A DNA stretch of 12,502 nucleotides from Sphingomonas sp. GTDB lineage: Bacteria; Pseudomonadota; Alphaproteobacteria; Sphingomonadales; Sphingomonadaceae. The position numbers and the translations under genes are program-made. The notes below the pieces were generated by a model. The model had not been told where the DNA came from, did no database searches, and saw only the letters and a list, made by a program, of their open reading frames with translations. The stretch lies in the NCBI GenBank assembly GCA_019247755.1, contig JAFBAM010000125.1, positions 1 through 12,502 of the forward strand, written 5' to 3'. The number at the start of each line of letters is the position of its first letter. Within the stretch, counting starts at the first letter, position 1. Positions 1 through 5,318 of this stretch are shown piece after piece.

Positions 1-640
1 CGGTGTTCAACGCGTGGGCGATGTCGCGGGCGAGCGAGCGGATGTAGGTGCCCTTCGAGACCTCGGCGGAGAGTGTGATTTCGTCCAAGGCGTCATGCTG
101 AACTTGTTTCAGCATCCATTCTGGAGACGTCTGTGAGGGTGGAGAAATGGACCCTGAAACAAGTTCAGGGTGACGGCTTGAGAGGCTGTGCACCGTGAGG
201 GTCCGCGGTTTCATCGGGACCGTCTCGCCGGCGCGGGCGCGGGCGTAGGCCGGTTTCCCCTCGATCTTCAGCGCGGAATAGGCCGGGGGAACCTGCTCGA
301 TCTCGCCCGTGAAGCGGGGGAGCACGGCCTCCACTTGCTGCGGAGTGGGGCGAACGTCGCTGGTCGCGACGACTTGCCCTTCCGCATCCAGCGTGTCGGT
401 CTCTTCGCCGAACTTGATGGTGAAGTCGTAGGCCTTGGTCGCGTCGAGCATCCGGCCGCAGAGCTTCGTTGCCTCGCCGAGCGCGATCGGCAGCACGCCG
501 CTCGCGAGCGGGTCGAGCGTGCCGCCGTGGCCGATCCTGGTCCTGGGCTCGCCTGCCTCGCGAAGGATGCGCTTCACCGCGCTTACGGCGGTGGTCGAGC
601 CGAGGCCGACCGGCTTGTCGAGGATGATCCAGCCGTTCAG
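1..640 (-). CDS. truB: tRNA pseudouridine(55) synthase TruB (3' end outside window)
   Basis: Converts uridine 55 of the T-loop of tRNAs to pseudouridine in the cytoplasm. Reading from 640 downward gives 213 residues and then leaves the window. Residues 3-10 read GWIILDKP. Residues 37-50 read GHGGTLDPLASGVL, the catalytic motif, with the nucleophilic Asp at 43. YSALK (121-125) and SKGTYIR (195-201) are further TruB signatures. The start is odd: no ATG or GTG lies in frame upstream of the conserved N-terminus. A CTG at 640-638 overlaps the TGA of the previous gene (637-639) as CTGA, in the place where ATGA would be expected. An in-frame GTG at 577-575 would remove the GWIILDKP motif, so I prefer CTG. 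About 29 residues (156-184) come from a palindromic repeat inserted between the PRTLTV strand and SKGTYIR, where family members have only a short loop. The reading frame stays open across it. It is the last visible gene of a tdk - small secreted protein - truB operon. Identity is certain; the exact start is inferred. Confidence 0.95.
   Translation of the reverse strand, partial: MNGWIILDKPVGLGSTTAVSAVKRILREAGEPRTRIGHGGTLDPLASGVLPIALGEATKLCGRMLDATKAYDFTIKFGEETDTLDAEGQVVATSDVRPTPQQVEAVLPRFTGEIEQVPPAYSALKIEGKPAYARARAGETVPMKPRTLTVHSLSSRHPELVSGSISPPSQTSPEWMLKQVQHDALDEITLSAEVSKGTYIRSLARDIAHALNT
91..175. repeat. Double-hairpin palindromic repeat inserted in frame in truB
   Basis: An 85-bp element has near-inverted ends: the first 28 bases match the reverse complement of the last 28 at 24 positions. 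Each end is itself a hairpin with a perfect 8-bp stem and a 5-base loop. The left stem pairs 95-102 (ATGCTGAA) with 108-115 around CTTGT. The right stem pairs 151-158 (ACCCTGAA) with 164-171 around ACAAG. The stems differ by two base pairs, and both sides change together, so pairing is kept. The middle (119-147) is not palindromic. On the minus strand it is translated in the truB frame and contributes HPELVSGS and WMLKQVQHD. I recall these strings from many unrelated sphingomonad proteins, which suggests a dispersed short mobile palindromic element analogous to the Rickettsia palindromic elements. No second copy was seen in the window. Confidence 0.9.
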
Positions 641-1014
641 CAGCGGCCGCCCTTGGCCGGCTTGAAGTCGCCGATCCGCACCGCCGCGGCTTTCTGCGGC
701 CAGCTTTCGAGAGTGGGCTGGCTCCCGGGCGGGAGGGTGCAGGTCCGTGCCGGGGCCGCCTTGCCGTCGGCGCCAATCAGCTCGGCCTTGAAGGTATAGC
801 CGGCCGCGCTGTTGTTGGTCACGGTCATCATCGTTCCGAACAAGGCGCGGACGCTGATCTTGACCTCGCCCTTCGCGGGCTTCGCTTTCTCGGCGACCTT
901 GCGGGCATGCTCCGGCTGGCCGTGATCGATGGCGAAAATCCAGTTCTCTCCCACGGGGACGGTGAGGGGAGCGGGAGATGAGGCGATAAGCGCGAGCGCG
1001 AGGAGCAGCTTCAT
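637..1014 (-). CDS. Small secreted protein of unknown function
   Basis: A 125-residue protein that I do not recognise as a named family. It begins MKLLLALALIASSPAP, a short hydrophobic stretch that looks like a signal peptide, so a periplasmic location is likely. The rest is a compact, probably beta-rich domain (VKISVRALFG at 51-60, MTVTNNSAAGYTFKAELIG at 63-81). It contains two cysteines, Cys92 and the C-terminal Cys125, which could pair. The ATG at 1014 overlaps the tdk stop codon as ATGA. Its own stop (637-639) overlaps the proposed truB start as CTGA, so it is almost certainly co-translated with both. The frame is open further upstream to 1524, but that part lies antiparallel to nothing and only shadows tdk. 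The signal peptide and the ATGA overlap decide the start. Confidence 0.75.
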   Translation of the reverse strand: MKLLLALALIASSPAPLTVPVGENWIFAIDHGQPEHARKVAEKAKPAKGEVKISVRALFGTMMTVTNNSAAGYTFKAELIGADGKAAPARTCTLPPGSQPTLESWPQKAAAVRIGDFKPAKGGRC

Positions 1015-1628
1015 TTGCGGGCCAGTCCGAGGCTCAGCTGGCGCGCTTCGCCTTCCTTCAGCCGCTCGAAGAAATGCCGGCGGCAAAGCGCGACATAACG
1101 GTCGTTGCCGCCGATCTCGGTCTGGGCGCCGGCAGCAACGGCGTGCCCTTCCGCATCGACTCGAAGGTTCATCGTCGCCTTGCGCCCGCATTCGCACACG
1201 GCCTTCAGCTCGACGAGCGCGTCGGCGAGGGCGAGAAGCGCCGCGCTGCCTTCGAACAATTGGCCCTGAAAGTCGGTGCGGAGGCCGTAGCAGAGCACCG
1301 GAATGCCGAGCTCGTCGCTGACGCGGCAGAGTTGCAGCACATGATCGCGGGTTAGGAACTGCGCCTCGTCGACGAGAATGCAGTCCAGCTTGCGCTTCTT
1401 CAGTTCCTCCCCGACGGCTTCGAACAGGTCGACCTCCGGCGAGTAGGTGTGCGCCGGGGCCGAGAGCGCAATTCGCGAGCCGATCGTGCCGACGCCCGAG
1501 CGGTCGTCGTGCGCCGCCGTCCACAGCATCGTCTCCATGCCGCGCTCGCGGTAATTGTAATCGGCCTGCAGCAGGGTCGTGGATTTCCCCGCATTCATCG
1601 CCGCATAATAGAAATAGAGCTTGGCCAT
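1011..1628 (-). CDS. tdk: Thymidine kinase (type II, TK1-like)
   Basis: Phosphorylates thymidine with ATP to dTMP, a pyrimidine salvage step in the cytoplasm. The 205-residue protein has the expected length and motifs. A P-loop, AAMNAGKST, lies at 9-17 near the N-terminus. DEAQF at 87-91 contains the catalytic Glu88. YGLRTDF lies at 114-120. A structural zinc site is formed by Cys145 and Cys147 (CECG) with Cys182 and His185 (CRRH). The start ATG at 1628 gives MAKLYFYYAAMNAGKS, which is the family N-terminus. The stop overlaps the next gene by ATGA, making this the first gene of the tdk - secreted protein - truB unit. A divergent gene begins at 1711, so the short space 1629-1710 should hold both promoters; I see no clear boxes in it. 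Confidence 0.96.
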   Translation of the reverse strand: MAKLYFYYAAMNAGKSTTLLQADYNYRERGMETMLWTAAHDDRSGVGTIGSRIALSAPAHTYSPEVDLFEAVGEELKKRKLDCILVDEAQFLTRDHVLQLCRVSDELGIPVLCYGLRTDFQGQLFEGSAALLALADALVELKAVCECGRKATMNLRVDAEGHAVAAGAQTEIGGNDRYVALCRRHFFERLKEGEARQLSLGLARK

Positions 1629-1710
1629 TGCGGGCTGCTTAGCGCGGTCGAAACATCAAGCCTAATCCCAGGCGGTTGCAGACGCGGGCCGTGCCGCTAA
1701 GAGGGCGCGC

Positions 1711-2091
1711 GTGGGCTCCCTGAGATCGGCATCGATGACGGCGCGCGCCGTGTTCGGCGTCGTGCTTGCGCTGCTGCTCGCGGTCCGACTGCTGAGTCCG
1801 GCGGGCTTCATGCCTGCCTTCGACCACGGCTCGGTCAGCATCGTCGCCTGCCCCGACTATGATCCGCCGCCGGCGCCGATGGCGCATCACGGCCAGCATG
1901 GCGGAAAGCACCAGCATCAGCCTTGTCCTTATGCCGCGGGCGGGGTGGCGGGCACCGCCACGGACCTTTTCCTGTTGGCGGTTGCTCTGTTTTTCGCCGC
2001 AGTCCCCATGCTCGGCCGGTCATTCGACCTTTTCGAACTCCGCCGCAGCCATGAACGCCCGCCCCTGAGAGGCCCGCCCGCCACCGCCTGA
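1711..2091 (+). CDS. DUF2946-like membrane protein with His/Cys-rich periplasmic loop
   Basis: A 126-residue protein with two hydrophobic segments (about 13-29 and 84-102) around a loop with Cys47, Cys72 and a histidine cluster (HHGQHGGKHQHQPCP, 59-73). This layout is that of DUF2946-type proteins, short membrane-anchored proteins of proteobacteria often found near copper or other metal-handling genes. The loop could bind a soft or transition metal in the periplasm; that is inference. I chose the GTG at 1711 because AGAGGG lies five bases before it. The ATG at 1735 is an alternative with a weaker ribosome site. The next gene, a His-rich outer-membrane barrel, starts 56 bases after its stop on the same strand, so they probably form an operon. 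Confidence 0.75.
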   Translation: MGSLRSASMTARAVFGVVLALLLAVRLLSPAGFMPAFDHGSVSIVACPDYDPPPAPMAHHGQHGGKHQHQPCPYAAGGVAGTATDLFLLAVALFFAAVPMLGRSFDLFELRRSHERPPLRGPPATA

Positions 2092-2111
2092 GCCTTTCGC
2101 ATTTCGCTCAG
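2088..2111 (+). other. Weak intercistronic stem-loop
   Basis: CTGAGC (2088-2093) and GCTCAG (2106-2111) form a perfect 6-bp stem with a 12-base loop spanning the stop codon of the DUF2946-like gene. No T-tract follows, so it is not an intrinsic terminator. It could be a messenger processing or stabilising structure between the two genes, or chance. Confidence 0.25.
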
Positions 2112-2147
2112 ACAAGCGCCGCGGCGCGGGACAGTTGCGGGACACCA

Positions 2148-3206
2148 ATGAACAACATTCGACATCTGTCGCCGTTCGCACGGCGATCATTTCTGCTTTT
2201 CAGTGCCTTTCTTTCCACCCCGGCGATTGCCGACCACCTCGGGCCCAGCGGGTTCGGCGGCGGGGGCGGGGCCAGCGTCTTCAGCCCGGAAACCCTAGAC
2301 GAGGGTCATTGGGCGGCCGGATTCCGGGTGACCTACACACGGCCTGAGCAGCGATCCGACGCTGAGCTTGCCGCGCTGGCGGGCCAGCACGTCCATGCCC
2401 ACAACACCGACTATAACCTCAACGCGTCGCTCGGCGTGGCGTACGGGATCACCCATCACCTGACCGTGTCGGCCGAGCTGCCCTATGTGCGCCGCGACGA
2501 CCTCCGCGAGGGAACGCATGCCCATTCCGGTAGCGTTGCCGTCAATGGCGTGGAGGAGCTCGGCAGCGTCGCCGGCATCGGCGACATGAACCTGCTGGCG
2601 AAATATCGCGTGACCGAGGGCATGGGGCCGAGCTTCGCTCTCATCGCAGGCCTCAAGCTGCCGACCGGGAGCACGCACAAGAAGAGCCTCGACGGTGAGC
2701 GGCTGGAGACCGAGCATCAGCCGGGAACCGGCAGCTGGGACCCGATATTCGGCGCTTCGGCGTCGGCTCCGCTGGGCGCGGTTACGCTGACCGCGAGCGC
2801 GCTCTATCAGCTCTCGACCAAAGGCGCGCAGGATACGCGGCTCGGCAATCGGCTTCAGGGCGGCCTGGCACTGTCTCACCGCTTCGGCGAGCGGGCGCAC
2901 GATCATGCGGAAAGCCAGAACCACCATCACGGCGACGAGCTCGACGAACATCATGAGCGGCCTCACTCGAGCTGGGACGCGTTCGTCGAATTGGCCGGGG
3001 AGTGGGAAGGACGGCAGGAGGTCGGCGGCGTCACCGAAGATGCTAGCGGCGGCAAATGGGCGTGGATCGCGCCGGGTCTCCGCTTCAACGCGGGGTCAGG
3101 ATGGTCGGCGTCCGCGTCGCTCGCAGTTCCGTTCTGGCAGGAAATCCGCGCCTCGCACCCTAACAACAAGTACCGCTTCGTGATGTCGCTGGGGCGGGCG
3201 TTCTAA
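2148..3206 (+). CDS. Putative outer-membrane transporter-like beta-barrel, His-rich (MetA-like family)
   Basis: A 352-residue exported protein. Residues 1-28 are a signal peptide ending AIA, with DH following. The mature part has alternating beta-strand patterns (LNASLGVAYGITHHLTVSAELPYV at 91-114 in two pieces; FALIAGLKLPTG at 163-174; LGAVTLTASALYQLS at 209-223). It ends in phenylalanine after KYRFVMSLGR, the usual C-terminal signal of an outer-membrane barrel. The pattern resembles the family annotated as MetA-pathway-of-phenol-degradation or simply transporter. Histidines cluster at 81-85 (HVHAH) and in an acidic His-rich stretch at 251-273, likely surface or periplasmic loops able to hold metal ions. 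Together with the preceding DUF2946-like gene this suggests a metal-related envelope unit (copper, zinc or nickel). The substrate is unknown. Confidence 0.75.
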   Translation: MNNIRHLSPFARRSFLLFSAFLSTPAIADHLGPSGFGGGGGASVFSPETLDEGHWAAGFRVTYTRPEQRSDAELAALAGQHVHAHNTDYNLNASLGVAYGITHHLTVSAELPYVRRDDLREGTHAHSGSVAVNGVEELGSVAGIGDMNLLAKYRVTEGMGPSFALIAGLKLPTGSTHKKSLDGERLETEHQPGTGSWDPIFGASASAPLGAVTLTASALYQLSTKGAQDTRLGNRLQGGLALSHRFGERAHDHAESQNHHHGDELDEHHERPHSSWDAFVELAGEWEGRQEVGGVTEDASGGKWAWIAPGLRFNAGSGWSASASLAVPFWQEIRASHPNNKYRFVMSLGRAF

Positions 3207-3300
3207 GCTCACGGGACCGGCATTTCGGGCGAGGTCCAGCCGAAGACTGGCGCTGCCGAATTCATGAAAAGACGAGGCAAGGAAATGATAAGCGGCAACG

Positions 3301-3573
3301 GTGATCACATTACCCGCCAACGAAGCCGTCCGGGGCGCCATCCTCGTCCTGTGCGTCGTCATTGGCTTCGTTCTCGTCAGGCTATTCAGCCGAAAGATTG
3401 CCGGGCGCTTGCCGGCATTCGGTGCGCAGCCGTCTCGCGATGAACTGCAGGCGGTGCTGGAGGCAATCCTGGCCGATCCAACAACGACGGCGAAAGACCG
3501 AGCTAGCGCCGAACGCCGCCTGGCCATCCATCGCAGAAACATACGGTCTTCAGAGGCGAACGGACATAGCTGA
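3301..3573 (+). CDS. Small single-span membrane protein, hypothetical
   Basis: A 90-residue protein starting at GTG 3301. Residues 9-27 (AVRGAILVLCVVIGFVLVR) form one hydrophobic segment, followed by basic residues (SRKIAGR), suggesting an N-terminal membrane anchor with the rest in the cytoplasm. The tail is helical and charged (RDELQAVLEAILADP, DRASAERRLAIHRRN). I do not recognise the family. The ribosome site is weak, and an ATG 15 bases upstream (3286) belongs to another frame. The region has lower GC than its neighbours. It could be real or a fortuitous frame; the clean membrane-segment profile and following amphipathic helix favour a real gene. Confidence 0.5.
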   Translation: MITLPANEAVRGAILVLCVVIGFVLVRLFSRKIAGRLPAFGAQPSRDELQAVLEAILADPTTTAKDRASAERRLAIHRRNIRSSEANGHS

Positions 3574-3633
3574 TATTTCCGTTTACTCCTTGGCAGCAGG
3601 TTGAGTGCTAGGCTTCCGCCGCTAGCAAGCATT

Positions 3634-3984
3634 ATGGCAAGCCCGGTTCCGGCCCCCCAGGACGCTGATCCTTATGCAGACCGCCGCGTCTATCCGCGGG
3701 TGCCGGTCGCGTTGCCTGCGTTGCTGCAGGCCGGCGGACAGCGTTTTCCGGTCCTGCTGCTCGACCTCTCGCCCGGCGGTGCAAAGCTGAACTGCCCGGC
3801 GAGCGTGGCGACCGGAACGACCGTGATGCTGGATTGCGGGACGCTCGGCCGCCAGGCGGTGGTTCGCTGGCAGAATGGCGAAGTCATGGGGATCTGCTTC
3901 GAGAGCGAGCTTGACCCCCGCGACGTGTCGGCGCTGATGGAACGGTCCAAAGCGCTCGAAGCCCTGTTGAAGGGGCGCGAATAA
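3634..3984 (+). CDS. PilZ-domain protein (putative cyclic-di-GMP binding)
   Basis: A 116-residue protein, essentially one PilZ domain. The first ligand-binding motif RxxxR is RVYPR at 18-22, and the second, (D/N)xSxxG, is DLSPGG at 44-49. Both are intact, so binding of cyclic di-GMP is plausible. The strands after it (TVMLDCGTLGRQAVVRWQ, MGICFE) fit the PilZ barrel, and the end is a short helix (VSALMERSKALEALLKG). Single-domain PilZ proteins act as adaptors in motility, polysaccharide or adhesion control; the partner here is not evident. I use the ATG at 3634; the frame is open to a TTG at 3601, which would add 11 residues without changing the domain. It converges with the TonB_C gene at 3992, with only 7 bases between stop codons and no visible terminator. 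Confidence 0.88.
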   Translation: MASPVPAPQDADPYADRRVYPRVPVALPALLQAGGQRFPVLLLDLSPGGAKLNCPASVATGTTVMLDCGTLGRQAVVRWQNGEVMGICFESELDPRDVSALMERSKALEALLKGRE

Positions 3985-3991
3985 ACTCAGC

Positions 3992-4615
3992 CTAGCAGGT
4001 GCCGCCGCTTCCTGGCGCTGGCGTCTGGTCGCCGCCCGGATGATTGGCCTCGGCGACCCCCGCGAAGTCGCAGGCGGTCAGGCCCTTCTTGCCCTGTATG
4101 TCCTCGAACATCTGCTTCATGTCGTCGGCCTGCCGCGACCATTCCGCCGCAGTCATGCACGTCCGCTGGAAATCGGCGAGGCTGCCGGTGCGCAGCGATC
4201 GCTTGCAGATCCGTTCCTCTGGCGCCGAGGCCGGCGTCAGCGCGACCGGAGCCACCGACGGCTGAGGCGCTCCCGGAATGCGCCAGTAGACGACGCCCTC
4301 CTGCGTTTCCCTGGTCACGCGGCCGTTGGCGTCCTTGAGCTTGTTGAAGACCGCATGCTGAACGATGAGGTCGCAGGTTTCCTCGTCGAGCAAGGGATGG
4401 CCGCTGCCGTAGGTGACCTTGCACGAGGTCGCGTGCGCATCCTTGTCGAGCGTCACGAGGAAATAGACCGCGCCCTGCTCACCACGAGCAAGCGCGCCGG
4501 GCGGATAGTTGGCGAACACGACTTCGCTCAGCTGCCGCATGCGCTGGTCGTTACCGGCCAATGCCGGGGCAGTTAGCAACGAACCGATCGCGAGCGCTGA
4601 AATGAGGCGAGTCAT
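3992..4615 (-). CDS. Secreted TonB C-terminal-domain protein with Cys-rich tail
   Basis: A 207-residue protein. Residues 1-20 (ending APALA) are a signal peptide. A TonB_C-type domain follows at about 37-113: YPPGALARGEQGAVYF, then a DKDA turn, GSGHPLLDEETC, and a VVYWRIP end. It lacks the membrane anchor and proline-rich arm of true TonB, so it is probably a soluble periplasmic protein that cannot by itself couple to ExbBD. A second module (136-177) reads ICKR..RTGSLADFQRTC and then QGKKG; it recurs in two neighbouring proteins. Cys65/Cys81 and Cys137/Cys153 are each 16 residues apart, as in the paralogues, suggesting two disulfides. Extra cysteines are at 182 and at the very C-terminus. The start at 4615 is fixed by the signal peptide and a perfect AGGAGG seven bases upstream. 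It lies 22 bases after its paralogue, so the two form one transcript, probably from the motif at 5261-5288. Confidence 0.85.
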   Translation of the reverse strand: MTRLISALAIGSLLTAPALAGNDQRMRQLSEVVFANYPPGALARGEQGAVYFLVTLDKDAHATSCKVTYGSGHPLLDEETCDLIVQHAVFNKLKDANGRVTRETQEGVVYWRIPGAPQPSVAPVALTPASAPEERICKRSLRTGSLADFQRTCMTAAEWSRQADDMKQMFEDIQGKKGLTACDFAGVAEANHPGGDQTPAPGSGGTC

Positions 4616-4637
4616 GCTTTCCTCCTGACGATTCCGG

Positions 4638-5207
4638 TCAATTACCGCTGGTCGATCCCTTTCGGCCTTGCAGCTGGTCCCACGAATCCTGGACGTCGGC
4701 GTGGGCCTTGTCCCACGAGCGCTTGGTCGCGCAGACGCGCTCGTAGCCGATGTTCGATCCGGTCGCGGGGACGCGCTTGCAGACGACCTTGTCCTGCGCA
4801 TCGGCGAGCGTGGCCTGACTGGAAGCGGCCGCGGCCGCGGGGGTAGCGCCGCTGTTGGGGAGCCTCCAGTCGACCACGCCCGCATGGGTCGAAGTCTGCG
4901 ACCCACTCAAACCGGGTGTGGCATCGAACACGGCATGAAGCGTGATGAGCTGGCAGGTTTCCTGGTCGAGGAGCGGGAAGCCGCTGCTCTTGGCGACGCT
5001 GCACTCGACCGGATGCCCGTCCTTGTCGATTTTCACGGTGAAGCCGACGCTGCCCTGCTCGCGGGCCGCGAGCGCACGCGGCGGGTAAAGCTTCTGGAGG
5101 GTGGCCAGGTTGGCGCCGTTGCGGGCTGGGTCGTTGTCGGCGGCTTGCAATATGGCCGGAGTGGAAAGGGACAGAACAGACGCCAGGACGCACCACTTCG
5201 ACACCAT
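4638..5207 (-). CDS. Secreted TonB C-terminal-domain protein with Cys tail (paralogue)
   Basis: A 189-residue protein with the same plan as the gene just downstream. A signal peptide (1-22, ending LQA) is followed by a TonB_C-like domain (about 40-116: YPPRALAAREQGSVGF, DKDGHPVEC, SSGFPLLDQETC, VVDWRLP). An Ala-rich linker (121-136) leads to the tail module (142-184: VCKR..ATGSNIGYERVC, then QGRKG). Cys69/Cys85 and Cys143/Cys159 keep the 16-residue spacing. It has no TonB anchor or proline-rich arm. The ribosome site GGGAGG precedes the ATG at 5207. Its upstream region of 111 bases after the anti-sigma gene carries a motif shared with the sigma gene promoter, so it is probably transcribed by that sigma factor, together with the following gene. 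Function unknown: a periplasmic partner for signalling or transport is the best guess. Confidence 0.85.
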   Translation of the reverse strand: MVSKWCVLASVLSLSTPAILQAADNDPARNGANLATLQKLYPPRALAAREQGSVGFTVKIDKDGHPVECSVAKSSGFPLLDQETCQLITLHAVFDATPGLSGSQTSTHAGVVDWRLPNSGATPAAAAASSQATLADAQDKVVCKRVPATGSNIGYERVCATKRSWDKAHADVQDSWDQLQGRKGSTSGN

Positions 5208-5260
5208 CGCAACCTCCCTAACGAAGACTCCGCGACGACACTGCCGCGCACGTCATTGAG

Positions 5261-5288
5261 GACAGGCGATGAGGGGAAAACCGTAACG
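5261..5288 (-). promoter_or_regulatory. Candidate ECF promoter of the two small TonB_C genes
   Basis: On the minus strand CGTTACGG (5288-5281) is followed after exactly 16 bases by TGTC (5264-5261). The same pair with the same spacing lies before the sigma gene at 7567-7540, and both copies are preceded by GCACCGC. Spacing and layout fit -35 and -10 boxes of an ECF sigma factor, with transcription starting near 5255 and a leader of about 50 bases before the ATG at 5207. Assignment to the neighbouring sigma factor is inference from the shared motif. Confidence 0.6.
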
Positions 5289-5318
5289 GCGGTGCGGCGA
5301 TTATTGCGAGCGGTCAGG

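Noticed and set aside
95..171. Hairpins in truB as transcription terminators
   Set aside because: Neither stem is followed by a T-tract, both lie inside a coding region, and the two-hairpin inverted layout fits a repeat element.
575..577. In-frame GTG as truB start
   Set aside because: It would delete the conserved GWIILDKP segment; the CTG in the stop overlap keeps it.
165..776. Minus-strand open frame of 203 residues across truB
   Set aside because: It is one frame off from truB. It is rich in Arg/Ala/Pro as expected for a shifted frame in GC-rich DNA, while the truB frame shows clear family motifs.
188..799. Plus-strand open frame of 203 residues
   Set aside because: It is antisense to truB and the small secreted gene and has no recognisable domain.
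1015..1524. N-terminal extension of the small secreted protein up to 1524
   Set aside because: It overlaps almost all of tdk in another frame and would bury the signal peptide. The ATGA overlap at 1014 explains the start better.
3607..3626. GCTAG/CTAGC inverted repeat before the PilZ gene as an operator
   Set aside because: The arms are only five bases, one half is itself a palindrome, and nothing else supports a binding site.
3096..3632. 178-residue minus-strand open frame
   Set aside because: It overlaps the end of the outer-membrane barrel gene and the small membrane protein gene on the other strand and has no recognisable motif. The plus-strand frame has a cleaner membrane-protein profile.
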